From Nitrosopumilaceae archaeon (GTDB taxonomy: Archaea; Thermoproteota; Nitrososphaeria; Nitrososphaerales; Nitrosopumilaceae), in contig JAHRAP010000017.1 in assembly GCA_020027255.1 (NCBI GenBank), positions 1-13,557 on the forward strand: a stretch of DNA of 13,557 bases. The letters run 5' to 3'. The notes under the pieces were generated by a model, which was not told the DNA's origin, did not search any database, and saw nothing but the letters and a program-made list of their open reading frames with translations. Numbering within the stretch: the first letter of the stretch is position 1; each line of letters opens with the position of its first letter. This document shows, piece by piece, positions 1-6,817 of this stretch. A program made the translations under genes and the position numbers.

Positions 1-687
1 GCTACAGGACTAGGATGTGTATATTGTATAAGAGAGGCTGCCAAATCAATTAAGATGAAAATAAATGGTATGAGAATAGTTATTCAAGGCTTTGGAAATG
101 CAGGTATTTTCGTAGCTGAATATTTAGGAAAGATGGGAGCTAAGATAATAGTAGTTAGCGATTCCAAAGGCGGCATAATAAATAAAAAGGGATTAAATGT
201 CAAAAAATTAATTGAGCATAAACACAAAAATAAATCTGTGAGTAGTTTTAGTAATAGTAAAAAAATCAATAATTACGAATTGCTCACAACTGAATGTGAT
301 GTTTTAGTGCCAGCAGCATTAGAAAATCAAATAGATGTAAAAATTGCGAATAATATAAAATGTAAAATTATTGCCGAAGCTGCAAATGGACCCACATTGC
401 CAGATGCAGACAACTTATTATATAAGAAAAAAATTATAACAATTCCAGATATATTAGCAAATTCTGGTGGAGTTTATATATCATATCTGGAATGGGTTCA
501 AAACAATATGGGATATTATTGGACTAGAGAAGAAGTGATTGCGAAAATGGAGCAAAAAATCACAAATAGTTATAAAGAAATTTCAAATTTCTCACAAAAA
601 AATAAGATAGATATGAGAAAAGCTGCCATGATGATAGCTGTGAGTAGAGTAGTAGACGCCTTTAAGATTAGAGGCATGTGGCCATAA
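1..687 (+). CDS. gdhA: Glutamate dehydrogenase, C-terminal part (5' end outside window)
   Basis: Catalyses reversible oxidative deamination of glutamate to 2-oxoglutarate and ammonia with NAD(P), linking ammonia assimilation to the TCA cycle; cytosolic, usually hexameric. The frame is open from base 1, reading ATGLGCVYCIREAAKSI before the first ATG at 55. That segment matches the family's conserved region before the dinucleotide-binding domain, so the gene is truncated by the window and does not start at 55. The visible 228 residues hold the Rossmann fold with the nucleotide-binding loop QGFGNAG, then AEAANGPTLPDAD, PDILANSGGV and YLEWVQN, all typical of the GDH C-terminal domain, and a helical end. 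The acidic residue of VVSDSKGG at the end of the second strand suggests NAD is accepted, but cofactor preference is not certain. A leucine dehydrogenase-like enzyme is the main alternative; the EWVQN region favours GDH. The gene is followed by a separate promoter for psmA. Confidence 0.93.
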   Translation, partial: ATGLGCVYCIREAAKSIKMKINGMRIVIQGFGNAGIFVAEYLGKMGAKIIVVSDSKGGIINKKGLNVKKLIEHKHKNKSVSSFSNSKKINNYELLTTECDVLVPAALENQIDVKIANNIKCKIIAEAANGPTLPDADNLLYKKKIITIPDILANSGGVYISYLEWVQNNMGYYWTREEVIAKMEQKITNSYKEISNFSQKNKIDMRKAAMMIAVSRVVDAFKIRGMWP

Positions 688-730
688 GTTATTTTAAACA
701 TCTTAGTCATATTTTAATATATCAAAACAA

Positions 731-742
731 CCCTTAAATTAA
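731..742 (+). promoter_or_regulatory. TATA-like box before psmA
   Basis: An A/T-rich box (TTAAAT at 734-739), preceded by CCC that could serve as a BRE, is centred about 27 nt before 764. It would start transcription almost at the ATG at 768, giving a leaderless or near-leaderless mRNA. By eye only. Confidence 0.4.
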
Positions 743-767
743 CTAGAAAAAATCTAACAGTGATTTG

Positions 768-1493
768 ATGGCATCTAGAGGTTATGATATGACACCAACC
801 ATGTATTCACCAGATGGTAGAATATATCAAGTAGAATATGCTATTGAAACTGTTAAACGCGGAACACTAGCAGTTGGAATAAAAAGTGATGATGGCGTAG
901 TTTTAGCTGTAGAAGAAAAACCTAGAACGTTACAAGTTTCTGATGTAACTCAAAAAATTTTTCAAGTAGATCAACATGTAGGAATAGCTGCTGCAGGATA
1001 TATCCCAGATGCACGCATTCAAGTAGACAACGCAAGATTTTTTTCTCAGAGCAACAGAATAAATTATGATGAATCCATAGAAATAGAAACTGTAGCTAAA
1101 TACTTAGCTGATCAATCTCATAAATATACGCAATATGCTGGAGTGAGACCGTATGGAGTTGCATTAATAATAGCAGGAGTGGATCAAAAAGGAAGTTCTG
1201 TGTATATGACAGATCCTAGTGGAATATATTTATCATATTCAGCTGTTGCAATAGGTGCTAATTCTGACGAAGTCACAAAATTTTTCGAAGATAATTATCA
1301 GCAAAACATAGATTTAGAAAATGCAGTGACATTGGCAATACTAGCGATCAATATAAAAAATAAAGACAAAACAAATATAGACAATATTAAATTGGCACGC
1401 ATCACACATAATAGAAAGATCTTAGAAAAAATAAGCAAAAAAGATCTGTGTGGATTTATAGATAATAACATACACAAATACGACAAATCATAA
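768..1493 (+). CDS. psmA: 20S proteasome alpha subunit
   Basis: Structural alpha subunit of the archaeal 20S proteasome. Seven copies form each outer ring, gate substrate entry and dock the ATPase activator; the alpha subunit carries no catalytic Thr. The N-terminus has the hallmark RGYDMTPTMYSPDGR, including the gate YD, followed by IYQVEYAIETVKRGT, the H0 helix signature of alpha subunits. Later GVALIIAG and MTDPSGIY are typical of the Ntn fold. Length of 241 aa is normal. I place the start at ATG 768 (MASRGYDM); an in-frame TTG directly before it (765) could add one residue. There is no Shine-Dalgarno, and the TATA-like box fits a leaderless mRNA. The acidic and basic C-terminus (KISKKDLCGF onward) is variable in the family. 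No beta subunit is encoded in the window. The gene is flanked by the GDH gene and a methyltransferase on the same strand. Confidence 0.96.
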   Translation: MASRGYDMTPTMYSPDGRIYQVEYAIETVKRGTLAVGIKSDDGVVLAVEEKPRTLQVSDVTQKIFQVDQHVGIAAAGYIPDARIQVDNARFFSQSNRINYDESIEIETVAKYLADQSHKYTQYAGVRPYGVALIIAGVDQKGSSVYMTDPSGIYLSYSAVAIGANSDEVTKFFEDNYQQNIDLENAVTLAILAINIKNKDKTNIDNIKLARITHNRKILEKISKKDLCGFIDNNIHKYDKS

Positions 1494-1534
1494 AAAATAT
1501 TACAAATATACTTATTATTAATTTTGGAAGTGAA

Positions 1535-2224
1535 TTGGGTTTAGAAAAAGAATATTGGAAAAAGGTTGTAAAATCATTAAATGATATAATTCCGATATAT
1601 AACAAAATAAATTTCTATATTTCTTTGGGAAAAGATGAGGAGTATAGACGTCTTGGTATTGATGGGAATATAAAGGAAAATGATTTGGTGCTTGATGCAG
1701 GGTCTGGATTCGGCAACATGTCAAAATCAGCTTTAGCTAAAACCAAGAATGTACGGATAACATTGTTTGATCCACTAACATCTATGCTAAAAAATAGTCA
1801 CAAACATTTGCACAATAATCCAGATATGATATCAGGTATTTTCGAATACATTCCAATACGAAGTGACAAGTTTGATGTGGCATTATGCGGATATTCGCTA
1901 AGAGATGCCTTAAATGTAGAAACTGCTATTTCAGAAATACACCGAGTGTTAAAAAAAGGCGGCAGATGGATTATTGTGGATTTGGGAAAACCAGATAAGA
2001 AAATAGTTAGGCTCGGAGTATTATTTTATTTGTATGCAATATTGCCAATAATTGCTTTTTTGGCAGGGGGCAAGCTAGGACTAAAATTCAATCGCATATG
2101 TGGAACTTATGAGAGATGGTTAACTAACAAGAGTCTGTTAAAATTATTAAAAGTAAAATTTACTAAGATAGAAGTTCATGAAAGATTAATGGGCGGAGCT
2201 ATAATGATTATAGGTCACAAATAA
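1535..2224 (+). CDS. SAM-dependent methyltransferase, UbiE/MenG-like
   Basis: Class I Rossmann-fold methyltransferase of the UbiE/COQ5 type, whose best-known members methylate the quinone ring late in menaquinone or ubiquinone synthesis. The SAM-binding motif I is LVLDAGSGFGNMS at about residues 51-63, followed by the acidic strand-2 end TLFDPLTSML. The later motifs are IPIRSDKFDVALCGYSLRD and EIHRVLKKGGRWIIVDLGKP, both characteristic of UbiE-like proteins. A hydrophobic stretch (LFYLYAILPIIAFLAGG) after the core resembles the membrane-approaching segment of quinone methyltransferases and fits a lipid-soluble substrate. The start is TTG at 1535: GGAAGTGA at 1526-1533 resembles a Shine-Dalgarno, and no in-frame ATG lies nearby. 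Length of 229 aa is typical. The menaquinone role is an inference; no other quinone gene is in the window, and a different small-molecule or lipid substrate is possible. Confidence 0.85.
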   Translation: MGLEKEYWKKVVKSLNDIIPIYNKINFYISLGKDEEYRRLGIDGNIKENDLVLDAGSGFGNMSKSALAKTKNVRITLFDPLTSMLKNSHKHLHNNPDMISGIFEYIPIRSDKFDVALCGYSLRDALNVETAISEIHRVLKKGGRWIIVDLGKPDKKIVRLGVLFYLYAILPIIAFLAGGKLGLKFNRICGTYERWLTNKSLLKLLKVKFTKIEVHERLMGGAIMIIGHK

Positions 2225-2282
2225 TATTATCATATTTTTGATTACAAAAACCAAATAAGCTTAATCTATGAATATACATAAT

Positions 2283-2289
2283 ATTTAAT
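2283..2289 (+). promoter_or_regulatory. TATA-like box before tatA
   Basis: ATTTAAT is centred 27 nt before the first ATG at 2313, the right distance for a leaderless transcript. The 88-nt gap after the methyltransferase also suggests an independent promoter. Confidence 0.4.
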
Positions 2290-2312
2290 TCATAACTGGA
2301 ATATTTTATAAT

Positions 2313-2639
2313 ATGATGACAAGTTTGTTTTTAAATATAATTGGTACAGAATGGTTTATAATTGTGCTGGCAGCGTTATTTTTAGTTTTTGGAGCTAATC
2401 AATTACCTACATTATCTAAGAAAATCGGTATAGTTATAGGCGAATATAACAAAACTAAACAAAACGTTCAAGAAAAAATTACAGACATATCAAATCCAAA
2501 TATAAAAATACAAGGGCCGATTAAAAATAACAGACAAAAGTTAGAAATTATTGCCAAATCATTAGATATTGATTATATCGATAAAACTAACGAAGAACTA
2601 CAAAAATTAATTTCAACTAAGATCAACGAAAATGATTAA
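2313..2639 (+). CDS. tatA: Twin-arginine translocase subunit TatA/Hcf106 family
   Basis: Pore-forming or adaptor subunit of the Tat pathway, which exports folded, often metallocofactor-containing proteins across the cell membrane. The sequence has the family architecture: a short N-terminus, one membrane span (about residues 13-28, EWFIIVLAALFLVFG), the hinge and conserved FG-x-x-x-LP (FGANQLPTL), then an amphipathic helix (SKKIGIVIGEYNKTKQ) and a charged, probably disordered tail. Length of 108 aa is normal for TatA. Two adjacent ATG codons (2313 and 2316) are both possible starts. The downstream tail is Lys/Asn-rich. TatC is not in the window. The gene ends 6 bp from the end of the convergent cysteine desulfurase gene. 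TatA versus TatB cannot be separated by sequence here; archaea normally use TatA and TatC. Confidence 0.9.
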   Translation: MMTSLFLNIIGTEWFIIVLAALFLVFGANQLPTLSKKIGIVIGEYNKTKQNVQEKITDISNPNIKIQGPIKNNRQKLEIIAKSLDIDYIDKTNEELQKLISTKINEND

Positions 2640-2645
2640 ACGTTA

Positions 2646-3806
2646 TTATTTAAAATTATATTTGTGTTTAAGTGGAGAGACATGTCTGAGCTCTTCAATT
2701 ATTTTTTTGAGTGTTACTACCATTTGTTTCATTTCATACATAGTGTTATGTATTCCTATTGTAATTCTAATAGAGCTGTTAATTCTTTCATATGACAACC
2801 CCATAGATTTTAATACATGAGACGCTTTGCTAGTATTTGATTTACACGCAGATCCTGTGGATACGAATATTTCATATTCATCTAATTTGGTAATAAGATC
2901 TTCGCCGTTAATTCCCAAAAACGAAAAATTTAAATTATTTGAGGCACGCATTTTGCTGTCTCCATTGAGCACAGTGTGAGGTATTTCATGGAGTATTCGA
3001 TAAGATAAGTAGTTTTTAAGCATATTGAAATGCATGAAGTTTTTTAGCATGTTTGTTTTAGTTAATTTACACGCAATTCCAAAACCAACTATATTTGCAA
3101 CGTTTTCTGTTCCAGATCTGAATCCGTTTTGTTGTCCACCACCAATAATGAATGGAGGTAATTGGACTCCGTTTCTTATATAAAGTGCACCTACTCCTTT
3201 TGGTCCATTTATTTTATGTGATGATAAAGTGAGCATATCGATCTTAGAATTTTGGACATCAATACAAATTTTGCCGGCAGATTGTACAGTATCACTATGA
3301 AATAATACATTTTTCTTATTACATATTTCAGAAATTTTACGTATTGGTTGTATGGTGCCAATTTCATTGTTCACATGCATTATACTTACTAAGCATGTTT
3401 TATCAGTGATCAGTTTTTCGATATTTTGTGTGTTTATCAGTCCATTATCATCAACTTCCAAATAAGTCACTCTAAATCCATTTTTTTCTAATTTGTTGCA
3501 AGGAAGTAATATAGAGTCATGTTCTATTGATGATGTTATTATATGATTTTGGTATTTATTATATGATACACCATGTATAACAGTATTATTAGATTCAGTA
3601 CCGCCAGAAGTAATGTAAATTTCTTCTGGCTTTGAGTTTATCATACATGCAATTTGTTTTTTGGCATTTTTGATAGCAGTATTAGATAATCGCCCCATCT
3701 TATGAATTGAAGAAGGATTGCCATATCGATACTTAAAAAATGGCATCATTTTATCAAGTATGTCGTCATACATCATTGTGGACGATGCATTATCTAAATA
3801 GATCAA
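2646..3806 (-). CDS. nifS: Cysteine desulfurase (NifS/IscS type)
   Basis: PLP enzyme that takes sulfur from L-cysteine as a protein persulfide, releasing alanine, for Fe-S clusters and thio-cofactors. Key residues are present: His96 in SIEH (PLP stacking), the HSDTVQS strand with Asp171, the PLP-Schiff-base Lys198 in SSHKINGPKG, the RSGTEN loop, and catalytic Cys321 in STGSACKSNTSKASHVL, the long loop of class I (NifS/IscS) rather than SufS. Length of 386 aa is normal. The start is TTG at 3806, because the conserved N-terminus (MIYLDNASST) begins exactly there. This TTG overlaps the TGA of larE by 4 bases (3803-3806), so translation is probably coupled. As the last gene of the larC-larE-nifS set, a likely job is to feed LarE with sulfur; a general Fe-S role is equally possible and not exclusive. 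Confidence 0.93.
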   Translation of the reverse strand: MIYLDNASSTMMYDDILDKMMPFFKYRYGNPSSIHKMGRLSNTAIKNAKKQIACMINSKPEEIYITSGGTESNNTVIHGVSYNKYQNHIITSSIEHDSILLPCNKLEKNGFRVTYLEVDDNGLINTQNIEKLITDKTCLVSIMHVNNEIGTIQPIRKISEICNKKNVLFHSDTVQSAGKICIDVQNSKIDMLTLSSHKINGPKGVGALYIRNGVQLPPFIIGGGQQNGFRSGTENVANIVGFGIACKLTKTNMLKNFMHFNMLKNYLSYRILHEIPHTVLNGDSKMRASNNLNFSFLGINGEDLITKLDEYEIFVSTGSACKSNTSKASHVLKSMGLSYERINSSIRITIGIHNTMYEMKQMVVTLKKIIEELRHVSPLKHKYNFK

Positions 3807-4600
3807 TTAGTTATCAGATTGATTTTACCAGTTTTATAACCTTCAGGATCAATTATAATAGATGAAAATCCAATCAAACATAATTTAGATTTTATCGACT
3901 TCAATTTATTTTTGGTTAATAATTTTAATTCATTCTTGCCAACTTCTATTTTTGCAATACCATCAATGTCACGTACACGTAGTTGTTGGACATTTGTTTC
4001 ATGTTTTATTATGGTTTCACTTAATTCTATTCGTACTAATTTTTCTTTGGTTATTTTATGAGTCCAAGGTATTCGTGAAGATAGACATGAATTAGATGGT
4101 TTGTCATGGATGGAAAGGCCTATTAATTTAGCAGTTTTTCTGATCATGGGTTTTGTAAATCTAAGCTCTGCCAATGGACTGCGTATATGATTATCACGCA
4201 TAGCTTTGATTCCAGGTCTATAATCACCATAATCATCAATATTAGTACCGTCAACAATTGTATTTACATCATGTAATTTAACTAACTCTTGTAAATTTTC
4301 ACCCAGTTCGCTTTTACAATAATAACATCTATTTTTATCATTACGCACAAAATTAGTATTTTGTAATTCATCATATGCCAATATTATTTGGTTTATTCCT
4401 ATTTCAGAGCATATTTGTTTTGTGTGATTTAATTCATTAGTAGAAATAGATTGATAATTTGCAGTTACTGCAATTGCACTATTATTCAGTTTCTGAAATG
4501 CGGCATAGGCAACCAATGCACTATCAACACCTCCAGATAGTGCAACAAACACTTTGCCTTTGTTGTGGAACCATGATGTTAGTTTAGATATTAGAGTCAT
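3803..4600 (-). CDS. larE: LarE-type sulfur transferase for nickel-pincer nucleotide synthesis
   Basis: PP-loop ATPase that adenylates the carboxylates of pyridinium-3,5-biscarboxylic acid mononucleotide and converts them to thiocarboxylates, the second step of NPN cofactor synthesis. The ATP-binding SGGVDS lies near residues 22-27. DGTNIDDYGDYRPG, RSPLAEL and KPSNSCLSSRIPW are LarE signatures; the cysteine of the last (Cys172 from this start) corresponds to the sulfur-donor Cys176 of the Lactobacillus enzyme. In addition there is CYYCK (Cys92 and Cys95), a pair which as I recall is missing from the self-sacrificing Lactobacillus LarE. Three such cysteines fit the [4Fe-4S] type. I use ATG 4600; an in-frame TTG at 4612 would add four residues. 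The gene overlaps the end of larC by 17 nt and the start of the desulfurase by 4 nt. An unrelated PP-loop tRNA enzyme is unlikely given the larC neighbour. Confidence 0.92.
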   Translation of the reverse strand: MTLISKLTSWFHNKGKVFVALSGGVDSALVAYAAFQKLNNSAIAVTANYQSISTNELNHTKQICSEIGINQIILAYDELQNTNFVRNDKNRCYYCKSELGENLQELVKLHDVNTIVDGTNIDDYGDYRPGIKAMRDNHIRSPLAELRFTKPMIRKTAKLIGLSIHDKPSNSCLSSRIPWTHKITKEKLVRIELSETIIKHETNVQQLRVRDIDGIAKIEVGKNELKLLTKNKLKSIKSKLCLIGFSSIIIDPEGYKTGKINLITN

Positions 4601-5804
4601 TTTGTTTCCCAAGTATGATATTTTTTATTAATTTTTCAATGTATATGAATGGTTTGTTTAGACTATTTGAAATGAATTTTATATCTTCGTATTCAATTTT
4701 GAAATAGTCATCTAACAATGAAATTTTGTATCTAATTTCGAATTTTTGTTTTTCGATCACAATGATAGTTTTAATTAATTTTCGTGGCACTGTTAATCGT
4801 TCTACAGTTTGAATTCGTGCCCCAAATGTTCCAGTTTCAGCAATCAGTGTATTTAATACCAAATGTACGTCATGGAGGGAACACATAACTTTGATGATGT
4901 TAGTACTTCGACCTTTTTTAGTCAATGCAGGAGTTATTGTTACATCTTTTGCACCGCATAACATGATTTTTTCAACTGTATGTCCCAATGCCTCTCCAGT
5001 GATGTCATCTACATTAGTTTCTATGATTTTGATGAAATCTCTTTTAAGATCAACATTTTTTGTACCGTGTACTATTTTTAAAACATTAGCAAATTCATTG
5101 AAATCTTGTTTGCCAGCACCATATCCTACTGATTGTATTTTCATATAAGGGTAATAATCAACACAACGATTAGTTAATGAAACCAATATACTTGCACCAG
5201 TAGGAGTAGTTAATTCGTTTTTTGCCATTCCTCCGACAATATAAATATTTGAATTTTTGAATATTTCAGTGATTGCATATGCAGGATTCGATGTTACTCC
5301 ATGCGAAAATTTCAGAGTGCCACCACCAACAGACACTGGAGCTGTGATAATTTCTTCGTCAAAAAAATTTAAATCATCCATTGCAATTGCAGAGCCAATT
5401 ATATCTATCATAGTATCAATACCAGAAGCCTCATGTAGATGAACTTGATCCACAGGCACTCCATGTATTTTGGATTCTGACTTGATTAAAGTGTCAATAA
5501 CATTATTAGCAAACCGTATAGATTTTTGTGATAGATCAATTTTATTAATTATTGTTCGAATATATTTTTTTATTTCAACAGCACGTCTCGTGTTCGAGTC
5601 TTCACAACGTAGTAATAATCGAGTTGACTGCACGCCATGTTTATTTATTTGATTAAAATCAACATCAAATAAGAAGTCATCCATATGTTTAAGTATGTTA
5701 ATGCCATCGATAATTTTGGATTTATTTGCACCTATATTTACCAAAGATGCAATAAACATATCACCAGAAATTCCAGCGACTTGCGGATCTATGAAAACGA
5801 CCAT
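4584..5804 (-). CDS. larC: LarC nickel insertion protein for the nickel-pincer cofactor
   Basis: CTP-dependent cyclometallase of the LarC (former DUF111) family. It inserts nickel into pyridinium-3,5-bisthiocarboxylic acid mononucleotide to form the nickel-carbon bond of the NPN cofactor. Family blocks in order: the N-terminal DPQVAGISGDM (residues 6-16), VHLHEASGIDT (about 121-131, potential metal ligands His122, His124, Glu125), SVGGGTLKFSHG, the GGMAKNELTTPTGASI region, VGYGAGKQDF, then the C-terminal ETNVDDITGEALGH and ETGTFGARI blocks. The protein (406 aa) is full length in one frame, unlike the Lactobacillus gene, which is split into larC1 and larC2 joined by frameshifting. I choose ATG 5804, since the conserved strand begins right after it; an in-frame TTG at 5810 is an alternative. 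It is the first gene of the larC-larE-desulfurase operon and diverges from mdh. Confidence 0.94.
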   Translation of the reverse strand: MVVFIDPQVAGISGDMFIASLVNIGANKSKIIDGINILKHMDDFLFDVDFNQINKHGVQSTRLLLRCEDSNTRRAVEIKKYIRTIINKIDLSQKSIRFANNVIDTLIKSESKIHGVPVDQVHLHEASGIDTMIDIIGSAIAMDDLNFFDEEIITAPVSVGGGTLKFSHGVTSNPAYAITEIFKNSNIYIVGGMAKNELTTPTGASILVSLTNRCVDYYPYMKIQSVGYGAGKQDFNEFANVLKIVHGTKNVDLKRDFIKIIETNVDDITGEALGHTVEKIMLCGAKDVTITPALTKKGRSTNIIKVMCSLHDVHLVLNTLIAETGTFGARIQTVERLTVPRKLIKTIIVIEKQKFEIRYKISLLDDYFKIEYEDIKFISNSLNKPFIYIEKLIKNIILGKQNDSNI

Positions 5805-5828
5805 TAGCAAATCAAAATAATAAAATGC

Positions 5829-5836
5829 ATATATTT
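5829..5836 (-). promoter_or_regulatory. TATA-like box for the larC operon
   Basis: AAATATAT on the minus strand is centred about 28 nt before the larC ATG at 5804, a fit for a leaderless transcript of larC-larE-desulfurase. It lies back to back with the mdh box in the same 76-bp gap. Confidence 0.4.
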
Positions 5837-5850
5837 CTGTCTAACACTAA

Positions 5851-5859
5851 ATTTAATTA
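5851..5859 (+). promoter_or_regulatory. TATA-like box for mdh-larB
   Basis: ATTTAATTA is centred 26 nt before the mdh ATG at 5881, fitting a leaderless mdh-larB transcript. The short shared gap with the larC promoter would allow the two halves of the locus to be controlled together, though I see no clear operator between them. Confidence 0.42.
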
Positions 5860-5880
5860 ACAATAACTATAAAATTAATT

Positions 5881-6798
5881 ATGATCACCATTATTGGATC
5901 TGGAAAGGTCGGATCAACAACAGCGCTTTTTTTGGCATTAAAAAAATTAACTGAGCGTATTGTTTTGTTTGATATTAAAAAAGGTGTTGCATGTGGGGAA
6001 GCGCTTGATTTGAATCATACTTTAGCGTCACAAGGGATAGATACGGAAATTGTTGGTTCTGATGACTATGCAGAAATCAAAGATTCAAATATAATAATAT
6101 TGGTGGCAGGTAGTAGTCGAAAGCCAGGTATGACTAGATTAGATTTACTTAATACAAATGCCAAGATCATTACTGAAATTGTACAAAACGTTAAAATGTA
6201 TTCTCCAAATTCTATTTTAATACCAGTAACCAATCCTTTAGATCCAATTACATATATAACATATACAATTTCTAAATTTCCTAAAAAGAAAGTGATCGGT
6301 ATGGGAAATATGTTAGATTTATCTAGATTCAAGCAATTGATTCATGAGGCTACCAATTATTCTGCAAGCTCTATAAACGCATTAGTGATAGGCGAGCATG
6401 GAGAGAATATGCTCACATTGCCTAGATTTTCTACAATATCAGGAATTCCATTAGAATCTATCTTATCAAAAGATGCGTTAGACAATATAATACAAAAAAC
6501 TAAACAAGCTGCTGCAAATGTTATAAAATTAAAAGGATCTACTGAATATGCGCCGGCAAATGCAATATCACTCATTGTAGAATCAATAATCAGAAATAAA
6601 AGACAAATAATGCCAGTGTCTACATATCTAGATGGCGAGTATGGAATTTCTAATATTACTGCAGGAGTTCCATCTATAATAGGCAAAAATGGAATCGAAA
6701 AAATAATAAAGTTAGATTTAAATCATGAAGAATTAGAAGAATTTAACAAGTCTATAAAAAGCATAAAAAATGCAATAAGTTCACTAAATATTTCATAA
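5881..6798 (+). CDS. mdh: Malate dehydrogenase, LDH-like
   Basis: NAD(P)-dependent oxidation of L-malate to oxaloacetate, a TCA-cycle step, by an enzyme of the lactate/malate dehydrogenase family. The Rossmann motif GSGKVG is at residues 6-11, with Asp31 ending strand 2, which favours NAD. The substrate loop reads SSRKPGMTR: Arg80 stands where malate dehydrogenases have Arg and lactate dehydrogenases have Gln, so malate is the expected substrate; Arg86 is the second substrate-binding Arg. The remaining catalytic set is present: Asn118 in TNPLD, Asp146 and Arg149 in LDLSR, and His173 in GEHG. Length of 305 aa is normal. It starts at ATG 5881 next to a promoter-like box. larB follows after 19 nt and probably shares its mRNA, which places this enzyme physically within the nickel-pincer cofactor locus. 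Confidence 0.95.
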   Translation: MITIIGSGKVGSTTALFLALKKLTERIVLFDIKKGVACGEALDLNHTLASQGIDTEIVGSDDYAEIKDSNIIILVAGSSRKPGMTRLDLLNTNAKIITEIVQNVKMYSPNSILIPVTNPLDPITYITYTISKFPKKKVIGMGNMLDLSRFKQLIHEATNYSASSINALVIGEHGENMLTLPRFSTISGIPLESILSKDALDNIIQKTKQAAANVIKLKGSTEYAPANAISLIVESIIRNKRQIMPVSTYLDGEYGISNITAGVPSIIGKNGIEKIIKLDLNHEELEEFNKSIKSIKNAISSLNIS

Positions 6799-6817
6799 TA
6801 GTACATGTAATAAAATA

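Noticed and set aside
2632..2820. 62-codon plus-strand frame after tatA
   Set aside because: It is antisense to the conserved C-terminus of the cysteine desulfurase; its hydrophobic look comes from the reversed codons.
4891..5652. Three plus-strand frames opposite larC
   Set aside because: Shadows of the larC coding sequence; residue patterns follow the codon bias of the opposite strand.
6066..6686. Minus-strand frames of 88 and 109 codons opposite mdh
   Set aside because: They are antisense to a gene with a complete catalytic set and have no recognisable features or start signals.
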